Below the pieces are notes generated by a model, which made no database searches, was not told where the DNA came from, and worked only from the letters and a program-made list of their open reading frames with translations. Below are positions 1 to 7,154 of a stretch of 10,928 bases of DNA, piece by piece. Numbering within the stretch: the first letter of the stretch is position 1; each line of letters opens with the position of its first letter. This stretch comes from a bacterium (GTDB lineage: Bacteria > NPL-UPA2 > JAGMAN01). A program made the position numbers and the translations under genes. Location of the stretch: contig JAGMAN010000038.1 in the NCBI GenBank assembly GCA_023130215.1, forward strand, positions 1 through 10,928. Reading direction: 5' to 3'.

Positions 1-877
1 CAATAAGGTCTGGTTTTATATCATAGTGCTGGTATCCAAACATCTTTCCGGTTCTGCCAAAACCAGCCTGGACTTCATCAAAAATCGTCACAATGTCATT
101 CTCCTTGCAGAATCTCTCCAGGGCCTGAGCATAATCATAAGGGAGAAAGTCAGGTCCCACACCTTGATACGTTTCTGTAATAACACCGGCTATTTCCGCG
201 GGTTTTACTCCCTGTTGAGCTATGGTCTTCAAGAATAGCTCGAAAGAGGTATCTTCATTTTTGTATCCGTCAGGGAAGGGCACCTGAACAAATGTCTTTC
301 CTTCATCTACAATCCATGCCTTTAATTTATCCATGCCGCCGGCCAGTTGGGCTCCCAGGGTCCTGCCGTGAAATGCGTTTTTGAAAGATACTATATACTT
401 CTTTTGTGAGCCGTGTTTTTCCAGAGCATATGTTTTTGCAAGTTTAATGCAATTTTCACAGGCCTCACTACCTGTGGTAAGTAAGAACACATGATAATTC
501 GCAGGGTCAGGTGAAATGGCCTGAAGTGCTTTTGTGAGCTTTGCCCTTTTCTCATGCACAAAGACATACGTGGCCAGAAGATTTTGGTCCAGTATATCCT
601 TTATTGCCTGTCTGATCTCTTTTCTTCCATGCCCGATATTGGAAATCAGCACACACGAAGACCAGTCAATCCAGGTATTGCCCCAGCGGTCCGAAACCTG
701 GAACCCTTCTGCCCTGTGCCAGACTATGGGGGGTTGTCCCATCATTGACCTCGGTTCAGATGTTTCCAATGCCTCGAATATTTTCAAAGATTCAGGCACA
801 GGAAGTTTTGTCTGCACACAGCGATATTTTGTCTTGACCTGCGGCACATCTACAGGCTCTAAATTGTATTTAGCCAT
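1..877 (-). CDS. Class III PLP-dependent aminotransferase, C-terminus cut off
   Basis: Fold-type I, class III (ornithine/acetylornithine/GABA-type) aminotransferase, cytosolic; it moves an amino group between an amine donor and a 2-oxo acid using pyridoxal phosphate. I translated it by hand: 292 codons are in the window and the reading frame leaves the low edge open. Visible motifs are TTGSEA near residues 135-140 (PLP phosphate binding), FHGRT at about 170, ETYQG at about 236 and DEVQAGFGRTG at about 268-278, where the Asp contacts the PLP ring nitrogen. The PLP-binding lysine should lie just past the edge. Two consecutive ATGs exist (880 and 877). The AGGAG at 883-887 is 2 bases from the first and 5 from the second, so 877 is preferred. 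It follows the glutamate dehydrogenase gene by about 80 bases, suggesting that glutamate is its donor (inference). The family is sure, the substrate unknown. Confidence 0.9.
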   Translation of the reverse strand, partial: MAKYNLEPVDVPQVKTKYRCVQTKLPVPESLKIFEALETSEPRSMMGQPPIVWHRAEGFQVSDRWGNTWIDWSSCVLISNIGHGRKEIRQAIKDILDQNLLATYVFVHEKRAKLTKALQAISPDPANYHVFLLTTGSEACENCIKLAKTYALEKHGSQKKYIVSFKNAFHGRTLGAQLAGGMDKLKAWIVDEGKTFVQVPFPDGYKNEDTSFELFLKTIAQQGVKPAEIAGVITETYQGVGPDFLPYDYAQALERFCKENDIVTIFDEVQAGFGRTGKMFGYQHYDIKPDLI

Positions 878-900
878 CATTACTCCTTTCCTTATCCATC

Positions 901-959
901 AATACAGCGAAGCAGCACTGCCTGTGAAACGGCACTGCTTTGCGGTGTTTCACCGTATT
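901..959 (-). repeat. Imperfect inverted repeat between glutamate dehydrogenase and aminotransferase genes
   Basis: AATAC at 901-905 is matched by GTATT at 955-959, and pairing continues imperfectly inward. Inside are a perfect 7-base inverted repeat (GTGAAAC 924-930 with GTTTCAC 947-953), a competing 5-bp hairpin (CGGTG 943-947, CACCG 951-955) and a direct repeat of GCACTGC at 915-921 and 932-938. It begins at the stop codon of the dehydrogenase gene. On the transcribed strand no run of T follows, so it is unlikely to be an intrinsic terminator. It may be an mRNA-stabilising or processing hairpin, or a dispersed palindromic repeat. Confidence 0.55.
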
Positions 960-2164
960 TAAATCCAGGCCCTCTCTTGAAGAGCATTGACAACTTCTTT
1001 TACAGCTATAGCTTGAGCGGCTATTTTTAAAGAACATTTCTCTTTTGCGGAAAAATGGCAACACTTCTCAAAATTATCAGCGATTAAAGAATCTATTGTT
1101 TCATAAGTATCGGAGACTTTCGTAATAGCACCTGACTTTGCCTTTCGCCACTCTACATACGAAGCAATAACGCCGCCACTGTTAGCTAAAATATCCGGAA
1201 CGACAATTTTTTTACCCTCCATAACGGCATCAGCTTCAAGCGTAGTCGGACCATTAGCCGCTTCTACTATCACCGGAGCTTTTATTTCAAGAACATTCTC
1301 TTTAGCAATTACATTTTCTATTGCTGCTGGTATAAGGATATCTACCGGCAACGATAACAGTTCCTTATTGGTTATCTCCTCTCCTTCTACCACACCGGAT
1401 GGAATCTGCCCTTTCACCTTAATATTTTTAAATATATCTTCAATATTCAGTCCTTTCTTGGAATAAAATCCCCCCCGATAATCAGAAATAGCCACCACTT
1501 TTGCTCCTGCTTGGCGCAAGAACAAAGCCGCCCAACTTCCCACGTTGCCAAAACCCTGGACAGCTACGCTTGCCTGAGAAGGCTTTTGTTTCAAAAATTC
1601 TTCTATCGATAAGAGAGTCACCTTCATCACTCCCCGGCCGGTGGCTTCTTCCCTGCCAGGCAATCCCCCTATACGAGGCGGCTTGCCTGTTACGGATTCT
1701 AATATATGTGTCTCTCCATAAATGATAGCCATATCCCGCGCACTCGTGCCCATGTCCGGAGCAGGAATATACGCACCGGATTTCAACTCCAGTTCCATCA
1801 TATGCACAAACTCCTTCATCACGGATACTTTCTGGAAGAAGGTTATCTTATTGGGATCAAGTGATATCCCGGACTTACCTCCGCCAAAAGGAATTCCAGC
1901 CAAGGCACATTTCCAGACCATTCGTTCAGCCAGGTCTCTCGTTTCCTCAAGAGTTACCGCTTCAGACATACGTATGCCGCCCTTGGCCGGGCCCCGGACC
2001 GTATTATAATAAGCGACATAACAATCAGCCTCAAGCATTTTGCCCCGGTCCAAAAGTAGATTCAGATTAAACTTTATCTCCTTTTCACTTTTAGACAAAA
2101 TACGAAGCGCATTCTCGGGTATATCAATGAAATTAGAGACACGATTAAAATCAATACTTGTCAT
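959..2164 (-). CDS. gdhA: Glutamate dehydrogenase (Glu/Leu/Phe/Val dehydrogenase family)
   Basis: Interconverts L-glutamate and 2-oxoglutarate plus ammonia with NAD(P)(H); cytosolic, normally a hexamer. The 401 residues carry the family's substrate and catalytic residues: K61 in AKGGIR, K85 in MVWK, K97 in GGGKSG and catalytic D137 in PAPDMGT. The Rossmann motif GFGNVG is at 204-209, with D228 at the end of the second strand, which leans towards NAD (weak inference). ANGPTT at 303-308 and LANSGGV at 326-332 favour glutamate over leucine or phenylalanine dehydrogenases. The start at 2164 is chosen because GGAGG (2172-2176) sits 7 bases upstream; an in-frame TTG at 2194 would add ten residues, including the SD itself. 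It lies 49 bases after gnd and just before a PLP aminotransferase, with which it may share glutamate/2-oxoglutarate turnover. The family is firm, cofactor choice unresolved. Confidence 0.93.
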   Translation of the reverse strand: MTSIDFNRVSNFIDIPENALRILSKSEKEIKFNLNLLLDRGKMLEADCYVAYYNTVRGPAKGGIRMSEAVTLEETRDLAERMVWKCALAGIPFGGGKSGISLDPNKITFFQKVSVMKEFVHMMELELKSGAYIPAPDMGTSARDMAIIYGETHILESVTGKPPRIGGLPGREEATGRGVMKVTLLSIEEFLKQKPSQASVAVQGFGNVGSWAALFLRQAGAKVVAISDYRGGFYSKKGLNIEDIFKNIKVKGQIPSGVVEGEEITNKELLSLPVDILIPAAIENVIAKENVLEIKAPVIVEAANGPTTLEADAVMEGKKIVVPDILANSGGVIASYVEWRKAKSGAITKVSDTYETIDSLIADNFEKCCHFSAKEKCSLKIAAQAIAVKEVVNALQERAWI

Positions 2165-2171
2165 TTTTATC

Positions 2172-2176
2172 CCTCC
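2172..2176 (-). promoter_or_regulatory. Shine-Dalgarno GGAGG deciding the gdhA start
   Basis: GGAGG on the minus strand, 7 bases before the ATG at 2164. It lies inside the reading frame of the longer TTG-start version and therefore argues for the shorter protein. Confidence 0.8.
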
Positions 2177-2213
2177 GGTAACTTCTGAGACCAATCACAT
2201 TTCCCGGGCATTT

Positions 2214-3653
2214 TTAACAAAATCCTGCTATTCTATCTTCCTGCTCTGTCTGCCACTCCGTGTGGAAGACGCCTTCTTTATCCACCCGCTGGTAAGTATG
2301 AGCGCCAAAGTAATCCCTTTGAGCCTGAATCAGGTTAGCGCTCAACCGCTCCCGACGGTAAGAGTCGTAATAGCAGAGGGCAGAACTGAAAGCCGGAATC
2401 GGTATCCCTGAGTTGGCTGCTGTGGATACTACGAGACGCCACTTATCCTGAGACCTTTCCACGATGTCCTTGAAATAAGGGTCGAGGATGAGATTGGCCA
2501 GGTCAGGACTGCGGTCGAATGCTTCCTTTATACGGTGCAAGAACTGAGCCCGGATGATACATCCTCCACGCCAAATCATGGCGATCTCGCCCAGGTGAAG
2601 GTTCCAGCCGTGTTCCTCGCTTGCTGCCTTCATGAGGGAGAATCCCTGAGCGTAGGAACATACCTTGGAAGCATAGAGAGCCTGACGAATGGCCTCGATG
2701 AACTCGTCTCGATTGCCTTCATATTTGACACCTGGCCCGGACAGGATTTTAGAAGCGGCTATACGCTCCTCCTTTATAGCCGAAATACATCGCGCAAAGA
2801 CAGCCTCTGCAATGGTCGGTGCGGCAATGCCCAGGTCCAGAGCCGACTGACTGGCCCATTTTCCGGTTCCTTTCTGACCTGCCTTATCCAGTATTAGCTC
2901 GACTAACGGCTTTCCAGTCTCCTCATCCACCCTGGAGAAAATGTCCCGCGTGATCTCAATGAGGTAGGAATCAAGCTCGCCCTCATTCCATTTAGAAAAG
3001 ACCCCGTGCAACTGCCGGGCATCCATACCGAGAGCATTTTTCATAATGTAGTATGCCTCGCAGATTAACTGCATGTCTCCGTATTCTATTCCGTTATGGA
3101 CCATCTTTACATAGTGTCCGGCTCCGTCGGGCCCAATGTAAGCACAACAGGGTTCGCCATTAACATGGGCGGCAATTTTGGTAAAGAGGGGAGCAACTAT
3201 GTCATAAGCTTCCCTCTGTCCGCCGGGCATTATCGCCGGACCGTGCAGGGCTCCTTCTTCTCCTCCACTAACTCCGGTGCCGATGTAGAGTATACCTTTC
3301 TCAGATAACTCCTTATTGCGACGGATGGTGTCCCCAAAGAAAGAGTTACCGCCATCAATAATAAGGTCACCTTTTTCCAAATGGGGCATTAGTTTCTCGA
3401 TAAAGGCATCAACCGCCTCCCCGGCTTTAACCATTAGCATAATTCGCCGGGGTCTTTCCAGTGAACCAACGAATTCCTCAATAGAATAGGTAGGCAGTAT
3501 CTTCTTGCCCGAGGCTTTTCCCTTAGCAAAGTTCTCGGTCTTTGATGAAGTTCTATTAAATATGGCAATAGGAAAGCCCTTGCTCTCGATATTAAGGGTA
3601 AGATTCTCCCCCATAACCGCTAAGCCAATCAATCCTATCTTCTGCTTTTGCAT
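2214..3653 (-). CDS. gnd: 6-phosphogluconate dehydrogenase, decarboxylating
   Basis: Oxidatively decarboxylates 6-phosphogluconate to ribulose 5-phosphate, the third step of the oxidative pentose phosphate pathway; cytosolic dimer. The protein is 479 residues, matching the usual long bacterial form of about 470-480. The N-terminal Rossmann motif is GLIGLAVMG (7-15), with N33-R34-T35 after the second strand, as in NADP-dependent enzymes. The substrate loop includes IIDGGNS (98-104) and GVSGGEEGA (127-135). Catalytic K183, N187 and E190 fall at the same numbers as in the well-studied enzymes. The C-terminal tail has the typical [11 protein letters not shown] motif. ATG 3653 is chosen because AGGAG (3661-3665) is 7 bases upstream; a TTG at 3683 is in frame but has no such support. 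No glucose-6-phosphate dehydrogenase or lactonase is in the window, so its substrate may come from gluconate phosphorylation (inference). Confidence 0.97.
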   Translation of the reverse strand: MQKQKIGLIGLAVMGENLTLNIESKGFPIAIFNRTSSKTENFAKGKASGKKILPTYSIEEFVGSLERPRRIMLMVKAGEAVDAFIEKLMPHLEKGDLIIDGGNSFFGDTIRRNKELSEKGILYIGTGVSGGEEGALHGPAIMPGGQREAYDIVAPLFTKIAAHVNGEPCCAYIGPDGAGHYVKMVHNGIEYGDMQLICEAYYIMKNALGMDARQLHGVFSKWNEGELDSYLIEITRDIFSRVDEETGKPLVELILDKAGQKGTGKWASQSALDLGIAAPTIAEAVFARCISAIKEERIAASKILSGPGVKYEGNRDEFIEAIRQALYASKVCSYAQGFSLMKAASEEHGWNLHLGEIAMIWRGGCIIRAQFLHRIKEAFDRSPDLANLILDPYFKDIVERSQDKWRLVVSTAANSGIPIPAFSSALCYYDSYRRERLSANLIQAQRDYFGAHTYQRVDKEGVFHTEWQTEQEDRIAGFC

Positions 3654-3660
3654 CGACCTT

Positions 3661-3665
3661 CTCCT
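3661..3665 (-). promoter_or_regulatory. Shine-Dalgarno AGGAG of gnd
   Basis: AGGAG on the minus strand, 7 bases before the ATG at 3653. It supports that start over the in-frame TTG thirty bases further upstream. Confidence 0.75.
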
Positions 3666-3747
3666 TTCTTTTTCTTTATCCAAATATGCAATGTAGTTTA
3701 GTTGTATCTAAATCTGAGATCCCCTTCTTCTTCTCTAAATAGTAGCA

Positions 3748-4944
3748 TCAATAGCTCTTAAACCCCAATGCCTGAAGGATGCTTAATACTTTCTCATTAC
3801 TCTGGACTAATTTCACTTTGAAACTATGAAATTCTCTCCGAACTGGATATTCATTCCTCAGTCGGTCAAAATAAGCTCCTCGCTCAGGTAAAGGGATTTT
3901 GAGAATTCCGCGAAGAGCCCTATCGTCGCCCTCTAAGTCATAAGCCTTTCTCACTACTTCGGACAAGATTGCTTCGTCACCTTCGCTCTGCTCTGGGTCC
4001 TCGCAATGAACCCCAATTTCAGGGTAGAGTGGGGGAGGAAGGTTAGTTGGCTGCCAGTTAGCGACTTTCCTGTCTACCCCCGCCTGTCTGTCGGACAGGG
4101 ACACGCAAGATAAGAAACGGCAGGTCCCCTGATAAATAAATAAGGTAGCGTTGGCTTTCCCCTCCCGGGAATAACCAGCAATGTGGGGAGTTCCCAGGTC
4201 AACTGCCTGGAGAAGTTCCTCGCTTATCTCTGGCTCACCTTCCCAGACATCGAGCACAGTCCCGCTCAGTCTTTTTGATTTCAGAGCCTTGAGCAGACCG
4301 GGACTATCCGCTACCGCTCCCCGGGAAGTATTAATGAAGAAACCTCCTTTTTTCATCTTTTCAAAAAGAGCCTCATTAGCCATATGATAGGTAGCATCTT
4401 CTCCTTCATGACTGAGAGGAACATGAAGAGTTAAAATATCTGATTTCTGGAGTAGTTCTTCCAATGGCCGGAAGCGACTCTCACCAGTCTTCCGGGCCAG
4501 GGGAGGGTCATTCTGAAGAACATTCATCCCTAAAATACCTGCTTTCTCTACCACTCGGGAACCAACATTTCCCACTCCCACCACACCAATGGTCTTTCCG
4601 GAAAGAGAGAATTCATATCGTTGGGCAAGGATGAGAAGAGCGGCTACTATATATTCAGCCACTGAGTTAGCATTACATCCAGTCGCACTGGCGAACCTAA
4701 TTCCCTTTTTTTTTAGATAATCAAGGTCAACATGGTCCAGTCCAATAGTGGCGGTGGCTACGAAACGAACCCGACTTCCCTTAAGAAGCCGCTCATCCAC
4801 CCTGGTTACTGTTCGCACAAGGAGAACGTCAGCCTCCTTGACTGCGGAAGAGTTGATTTGGCGACCGGGAAGGGTGGCTACTTCCCCTAATTTTCCGAAA
4901 GCTTCTTCCACAAAGGGAATGTTCTTATCAGCAACGATTTTCAT
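3748..4944 (-). CDS. pdxB: Erythronate-4-phosphate dehydrogenase with repeat-derived insertions
   Basis: Oxidises 4-phospho-D-erythronate to the 2-oxo acid in the DXP-dependent vitamin B6 (PLP) pathway; a D-2-hydroxyacid dehydrogenase. From this start the 398 residues align with E. coli PdxB end to end: MKIVADKNIPF at the N-terminus, TATIGLDHVD (64-73), NAD motif VGVGNVG (122-128), NDPP (145-148), and catalytic R208, E237 (in WEGEPE) and H254 (in HIAGY), at the same numbers as recalled for E. coli. The C-terminal PdxB-specific domain is present (YDLEGDDRALRG, LRNEYPVRRE, LGF). It is about 20 residues longer than E. coli PdxB (378), because of odd stretches at 273-296 and 312-326 that look like palindromic DNA repeats read in frame. 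Start 4944 forms an ATGA overlap with the upstream stop. GGAG is only 2 bases away; starts at 4977 or 4983 are possible. Other 2-hydroxyacid substrates cannot be excluded. Confidence 0.9.
   Translation of the reverse strand: MKIVADKNIPFVEEAFGKLGEVATLPGRQINSSAVKEADVLLVRTVTRVDERLLKGSRVRFVATATIGLDHVDLDYLKKKGIRFASATGCNANSVAEYIVAALLILAQRYEFSLSGKTIGVVGVGNVGSRVVEKAGILGMNVLQNDPPLARKTGESRFRPLEELLQKSDILTLHVPLSHEGEDATYHMANEALFEKMKKGGFFINTSRGAVADSPGLLKALKSKRLSGTVLDVWEGEPEISEELLQAVDLGTPHIAGYSREGKANATLFIYQGTCRFLSCVSLSDRQAGVDRKVANWQPTNLPPPLYPEIGVHCEDPEQSEGDEAILSEVVRKAYDLEGDDRALRGILKIPLPERGAYFDRLRNEYPVRREFHSFKVKLVQSNEKVLSILQALGFKSY
3967..4011 (-). repeat. Dispersed-repeat-like segment inside pdxB (ATTGC...GCAAT)
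   Basis: On the minus strand this reads TTCATTGCGAGGA followed by GAC/GAAG-rich sequence and ending GACGAAGCAATC. It resembles the 'CATTGCGAGG...GACGAAGCAATC' palindromic repeat I recall as scattered through many bacterial genomes. The ends are an inverted ATTGC/GCAAT pair. Here it is read in frame as HCEDPEQSEGDEAI (PdxB residues 313-326), a translation typical of this repeat. Identification is from memory; only one copy is in the window. Confidence 0.6.
4057..4131 (-). repeat. Palindromic insert inside pdxB, core CCTGTC...GACAGG
   Basis: This stretch encodes PdxB residues about 273-296, which have no counterpart in E. coli PdxB between the HIAGY helix and the WQPT segment. Its core is a perfect 6-bp inverted repeat, CCTGTC at 4083-4088 and GACAGG at 4094-4099 with a 5-base loop, of the 'CCTGTC-GACAGG' palindromic kind that I recall as repeated in some bacterial genomes. 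The exact ends of the element are uncertain; the insertion keeps the frame. Confidence 0.5.
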
Positions 4945-6239
4945 TTCTCCAAACGGTCTTGTAATTTCTTTTTCCATGCCCATAATCCTGCTGAAGGAGA
5001 ACTTATGAAATAAACCTTTTCACCGTCAGGCATAGTATTCCATCCCTCCGACATTTTCTCCGGGTTATAACGATTCAAGGCATCATCCAGCTCAACATAT
5101 TCAAAATTGACGTTTTCTATCTCTTCTCTGGTAAGTTTACCGGGAGCGTAAGTTATAGTGAAACGAGATTCGCTGGAGCCGTGAATTAAATGAGCAGCCG
5201 CATGTGCTAAATCCTGCAAGTCGTTGTTCTTCTTATATTGTTCCATAACCGTCGAGGTTCCCCCATACCCATATTTACGAATCAAAGCATCAACCTCAGG
5301 CTGTTCACCAAAACGTTCCAACCCCGGGGCAATGATTAATAATTCACCCTTGTCCGCCAGAGCCATACGAGTGCGATAAATAGCCTTATTGGCCACCCAT
5401 GTACTTTTAAATTCATCTGCTTGCATAACAGCAACAATCTTTTTTATTGGCTCATCAAAGACGGTGATGTTTTGTTCTTTACTTCTACCAGCAGCCATCA
5501 GATAGGTTTCCATGTCATCGCCTACATACAAACCAGTGGGGACAAGTTCCTGCTCTTCATTTCTTGCCATAACGATTAAGACATAAACATCAGGAAGTTT
5601 ATTTAAATAATCTTCTTCTGCCTTGTTATAGCAGGCCCGGACGGGAGTGATGAGCTGACCTAAATTGTTCTCTATGCCACAGCAAGCCGCCATCATATGA
5701 GAAGCGCAAATGGTTTCCTTCCCACCTAATCCGATGAAATAGTTCTTGTTGTGATTAGCAAAACCCAGGACTTCGTGAGGAACAACATGGCCTATATTTA
5801 TAATGAGGTCATAATCATTTTCAATGACCATCCTGTTGATTTCAACAGGGATAGGCCAGTCTGCTTTTCCATCACTGGCCTCTTTTACATAACCTGCGCT
5901 AACCTCACCAATTTTTTTGCATCCCTTACGCCAATCGTGGACATGGAAACATTCTAAGGGAATAGAACCGAACATCCATTTATTTTCCTTGTCAGTATGG
6001 GGCACGTGCTGTCCCAGCGTTGGGATGACATCAACCTTGCAGCCATCGGGAAGAAGTCTGTAAATCATCTCTGTCAATTGCCCTGCCCCAGAATGATGAC
6101 GTGTAATGTCAGGAGGCAAAAGCAAAACCTTTTTTAAGTCTTTTGTTATTCTTTCTCGTGCCTGCTCAATGAGTCGCTGTATCAATTCCTGCTTTTTCCT
6201 GACCCCGATTGATTCAGCTTCTTCATAAAACCACGGCAT
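4941..6239 (-). CDS. LarA-like (DUF2088) nickel-pincer racemase/epimerase, possibly sugar-acid epimerase
   Basis: Member of the lactate racemase LarA superfamily, whose characterised members use the nickel-pincer nucleotide (NPN) cofactor to invert the alpha carbon of 2-hydroxy acids. The 432 residues show PPDITRHHS (42-50, the substrate-binding D/R region), GQHVPHT (76-82, catalytic-His region), GHVVPHE (150-156, second His region) and GGKET (172-176, candidate NPN-lysine K174), with H181 a possible metal ligand. Assigning these to LarA residues is by eye. The overall pattern matches the branch commonly labelled 'D-mannonate epimerase' rather than lactate racemase, which fits the nearby mannonate-type SDR. 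A 2-epimerase for gluconate/mannonate is the best guess. AGGA (6247-6250) lies 7 bases before the ATG. It starts 3 bases after the HAD gene and overlaps pdxB by 4. The NPN-making genes larB, larC and larE are not in the window. Confidence 0.82.
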   Translation of the reverse strand: MPWFYEEAESIGVRKKQELIQRLIEQARERITKDLKKVLLLPPDITRHHSGAGQLTEMIYRLLPDGCKVDVIPTLGQHVPHTDKENKWMFGSIPLECFHVHDWRKGCKKIGEVSAGYVKEASDGKADWPIPVEINRMVIENDYDLIINIGHVVPHEVLGFANHNKNYFIGLGGKETICASHMMAACCGIENNLGQLITPVRACYNKAEEDYLNKLPDVYVLIVMARNEEQELVPTGLYVGDDMETYLMAAGRSKEQNITVFDEPIKKIVAVMQADEFKSTWVANKAIYRTRMALADKGELLIIAPGLERFGEQPEVDALIRKYGYGGTSTVMEQYKKNNDLQDLAHAAAHLIHGSSESRFTITYAPGKLTREEIENVNFEYVELDDALNRYNPEKMSEGWNTMPDGEKVYFISSPSAGLWAWKKKLQDRLEK

Positions 6240-6242
6240 AAT

Positions 6243-7136
6243 CTATTCCTTCCAGGGCGGCTCTTCCGGCAGATGCTTCATAAATTCCTTAATTAATTTC
6301 TCTTCATATCCACCGGCATAGTTTCCAGAGAGAAAGACATTCAGAGATTCCTCGTGAAACTTCTCCCAGGATTCCTCCTCCTCACCGGGGATAACCGGGT
6401 AGAAAAGAGCATTGTTTCCCTTGGCCGCTTTCATATCACCGGGAGCATCCCCAACCATAAGAACATGATTGGCTTTATATTTCCCTCCTGAGGCAAGTGC
6501 CAGATGCTCTGTCTTGGAGCCCATTTCCTGCCCGGCAATCACTTTCGCATATTTAGCAATATTATGTTCTTTCCATTCTCTCTGGAGGGCTTCTGTCGGC
6601 GTAGCTGAAACAACGACAATATCGACCAGAGTAGAAAGTTTTTCTAAGCTCTCCCTGACAAAAGGAAAAGGGGAAACATCTTTAACGGTCTCAGCTACTG
6701 TCCGATTCACTGCTTCGCTCCACTCCAAGGCTTTTTTAAGTTCGGGGTCTGCGGTTTTCTCCACTGCTTCCTTTAAGGCCGGATTTCCCAGGGGAACGCC
6801 GGAATCGATGAATTCTCTAATCTTGGGAGCCCGGGGAATATCTACTTTGCGCCTCCTTACCTCTTCCCTTTCCCTGAGCAAATCAAATACCATGACCAGG
6901 GCGGGAAAACGGTTTATCCCTCTCCATTTGGAGTATAGGTTGACGAATTCAGCCGCCTCCCTGGCATATTTGGAGACAGGCTGGAGACCCCAGTGTTTGA
7001 TAATATTGGGAATAAAACATTCCTTGTGCTTTATTTCCATAGTGTCAAAGGCGCATCCATCTGAATCTACACCCACAAAGAAATCGTGTTCAGGCTTAAG
7101 TTCTTTAAGTGCTCTACCTGCTTCTTTAACATCCAT
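6243..7136 (-). CDS. HAD-superfamily hydrolase, substrate unknown
   Basis: Haloacid dehalogenase-type hydrolase, most likely a phosphatase, cytosolic. The 297 residues contain the four HAD motifs: I, VDSDGC (nucleophile D24, acid/base D26); II, VVSATP (S177); III, K208 in GSKTEH; IV, GDAPGD (D230, D234, Mg binding). A large insert between motifs I and II (residues about 30-160) is a helical cap of the C1 type, so a small-molecule substrate is likely. It carries the unusual stretches KHWGLQPVSKYA and WRGINRFPA, possibly the substrate pocket. ATG 7136 is preferred because GGAGG (7142-7146) is 5 bases upstream; the ATG at 7148 lacks an SD. It sits between the SDR and LarA-like genes, 3 bases from the latter, so a phosphorylated sugar acid is a reasonable substrate (inference). 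I do not recognise a named family. Confidence 0.85.
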   Translation of the reverse strand: MDVKEAGRALKELKPEHDFFVGVDSDGCAFDTMEIKHKECFIPNIIKHWGLQPVSKYAREAAEFVNLYSKWRGINRFPALVMVFDLLREREEVRRRKVDIPRAPKIREFIDSGVPLGNPALKEAVEKTADPELKKALEWSEAVNRTVAETVKDVSPFPFVRESLEKLSTLVDIVVVSATPTEALQREWKEHNIAKYAKVIAGQEMGSKTEHLALASGGKYKANHVLMVGDAPGDMKAAKGNNALFYPVIPGEEEESWEKFHEESLNVFLSGNYAGGYEEKLIKEFMKHLPEEPPWKE

Positions 7137-7141
7137 CCCTT

Positions 7142-7146
7142 CCTCC
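7142..7146 (-). promoter_or_regulatory. Shine-Dalgarno GGAGG deciding the HAD gene start
   Basis: GGAGG on the minus strand, 5 bases before the ATG at 7136. It overlaps the alternative ATG at 7146-7148, which has no ribosome binding site of its own. Confidence 0.78.
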
Positions 7147-7154
7147 ATTAATGA

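Noticed and set aside
901-959. Intrinsic terminator after gdhA
   Set aside because: The stem-loop is imperfect and no T run follows on the transcribed strand; an SD and the next gene follow at once.
534-962. A 142-codon open frame on the plus strand
   Set aside because: It overlaps the class III aminotransferase, whose PLP motifs are clear on the minus strand, and it shows no motif or ribosome binding site.
870-1064. A 64-codon minus-strand frame across the gdhA end and the intergenic repeat
   Set aside because: It overlaps the conserved C-terminus of glutamate dehydrogenase in another frame and the inverted repeat; nothing supports translation.
3684-3747. Promoter before gnd
   Set aside because: TTTAGA and CATATT are spaced 18 bases apart on the minus strand but both are poor matches; a TTTAG/CTAAA pair nearby is too short to argue for an operator.
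3748-4944. pdxB as a pseudogene because of the odd C-terminal stretches
   Set aside because: The frame is unbroken, all catalytic residues are intact and the C-terminal PdxB domain resumes normally after both inserts.
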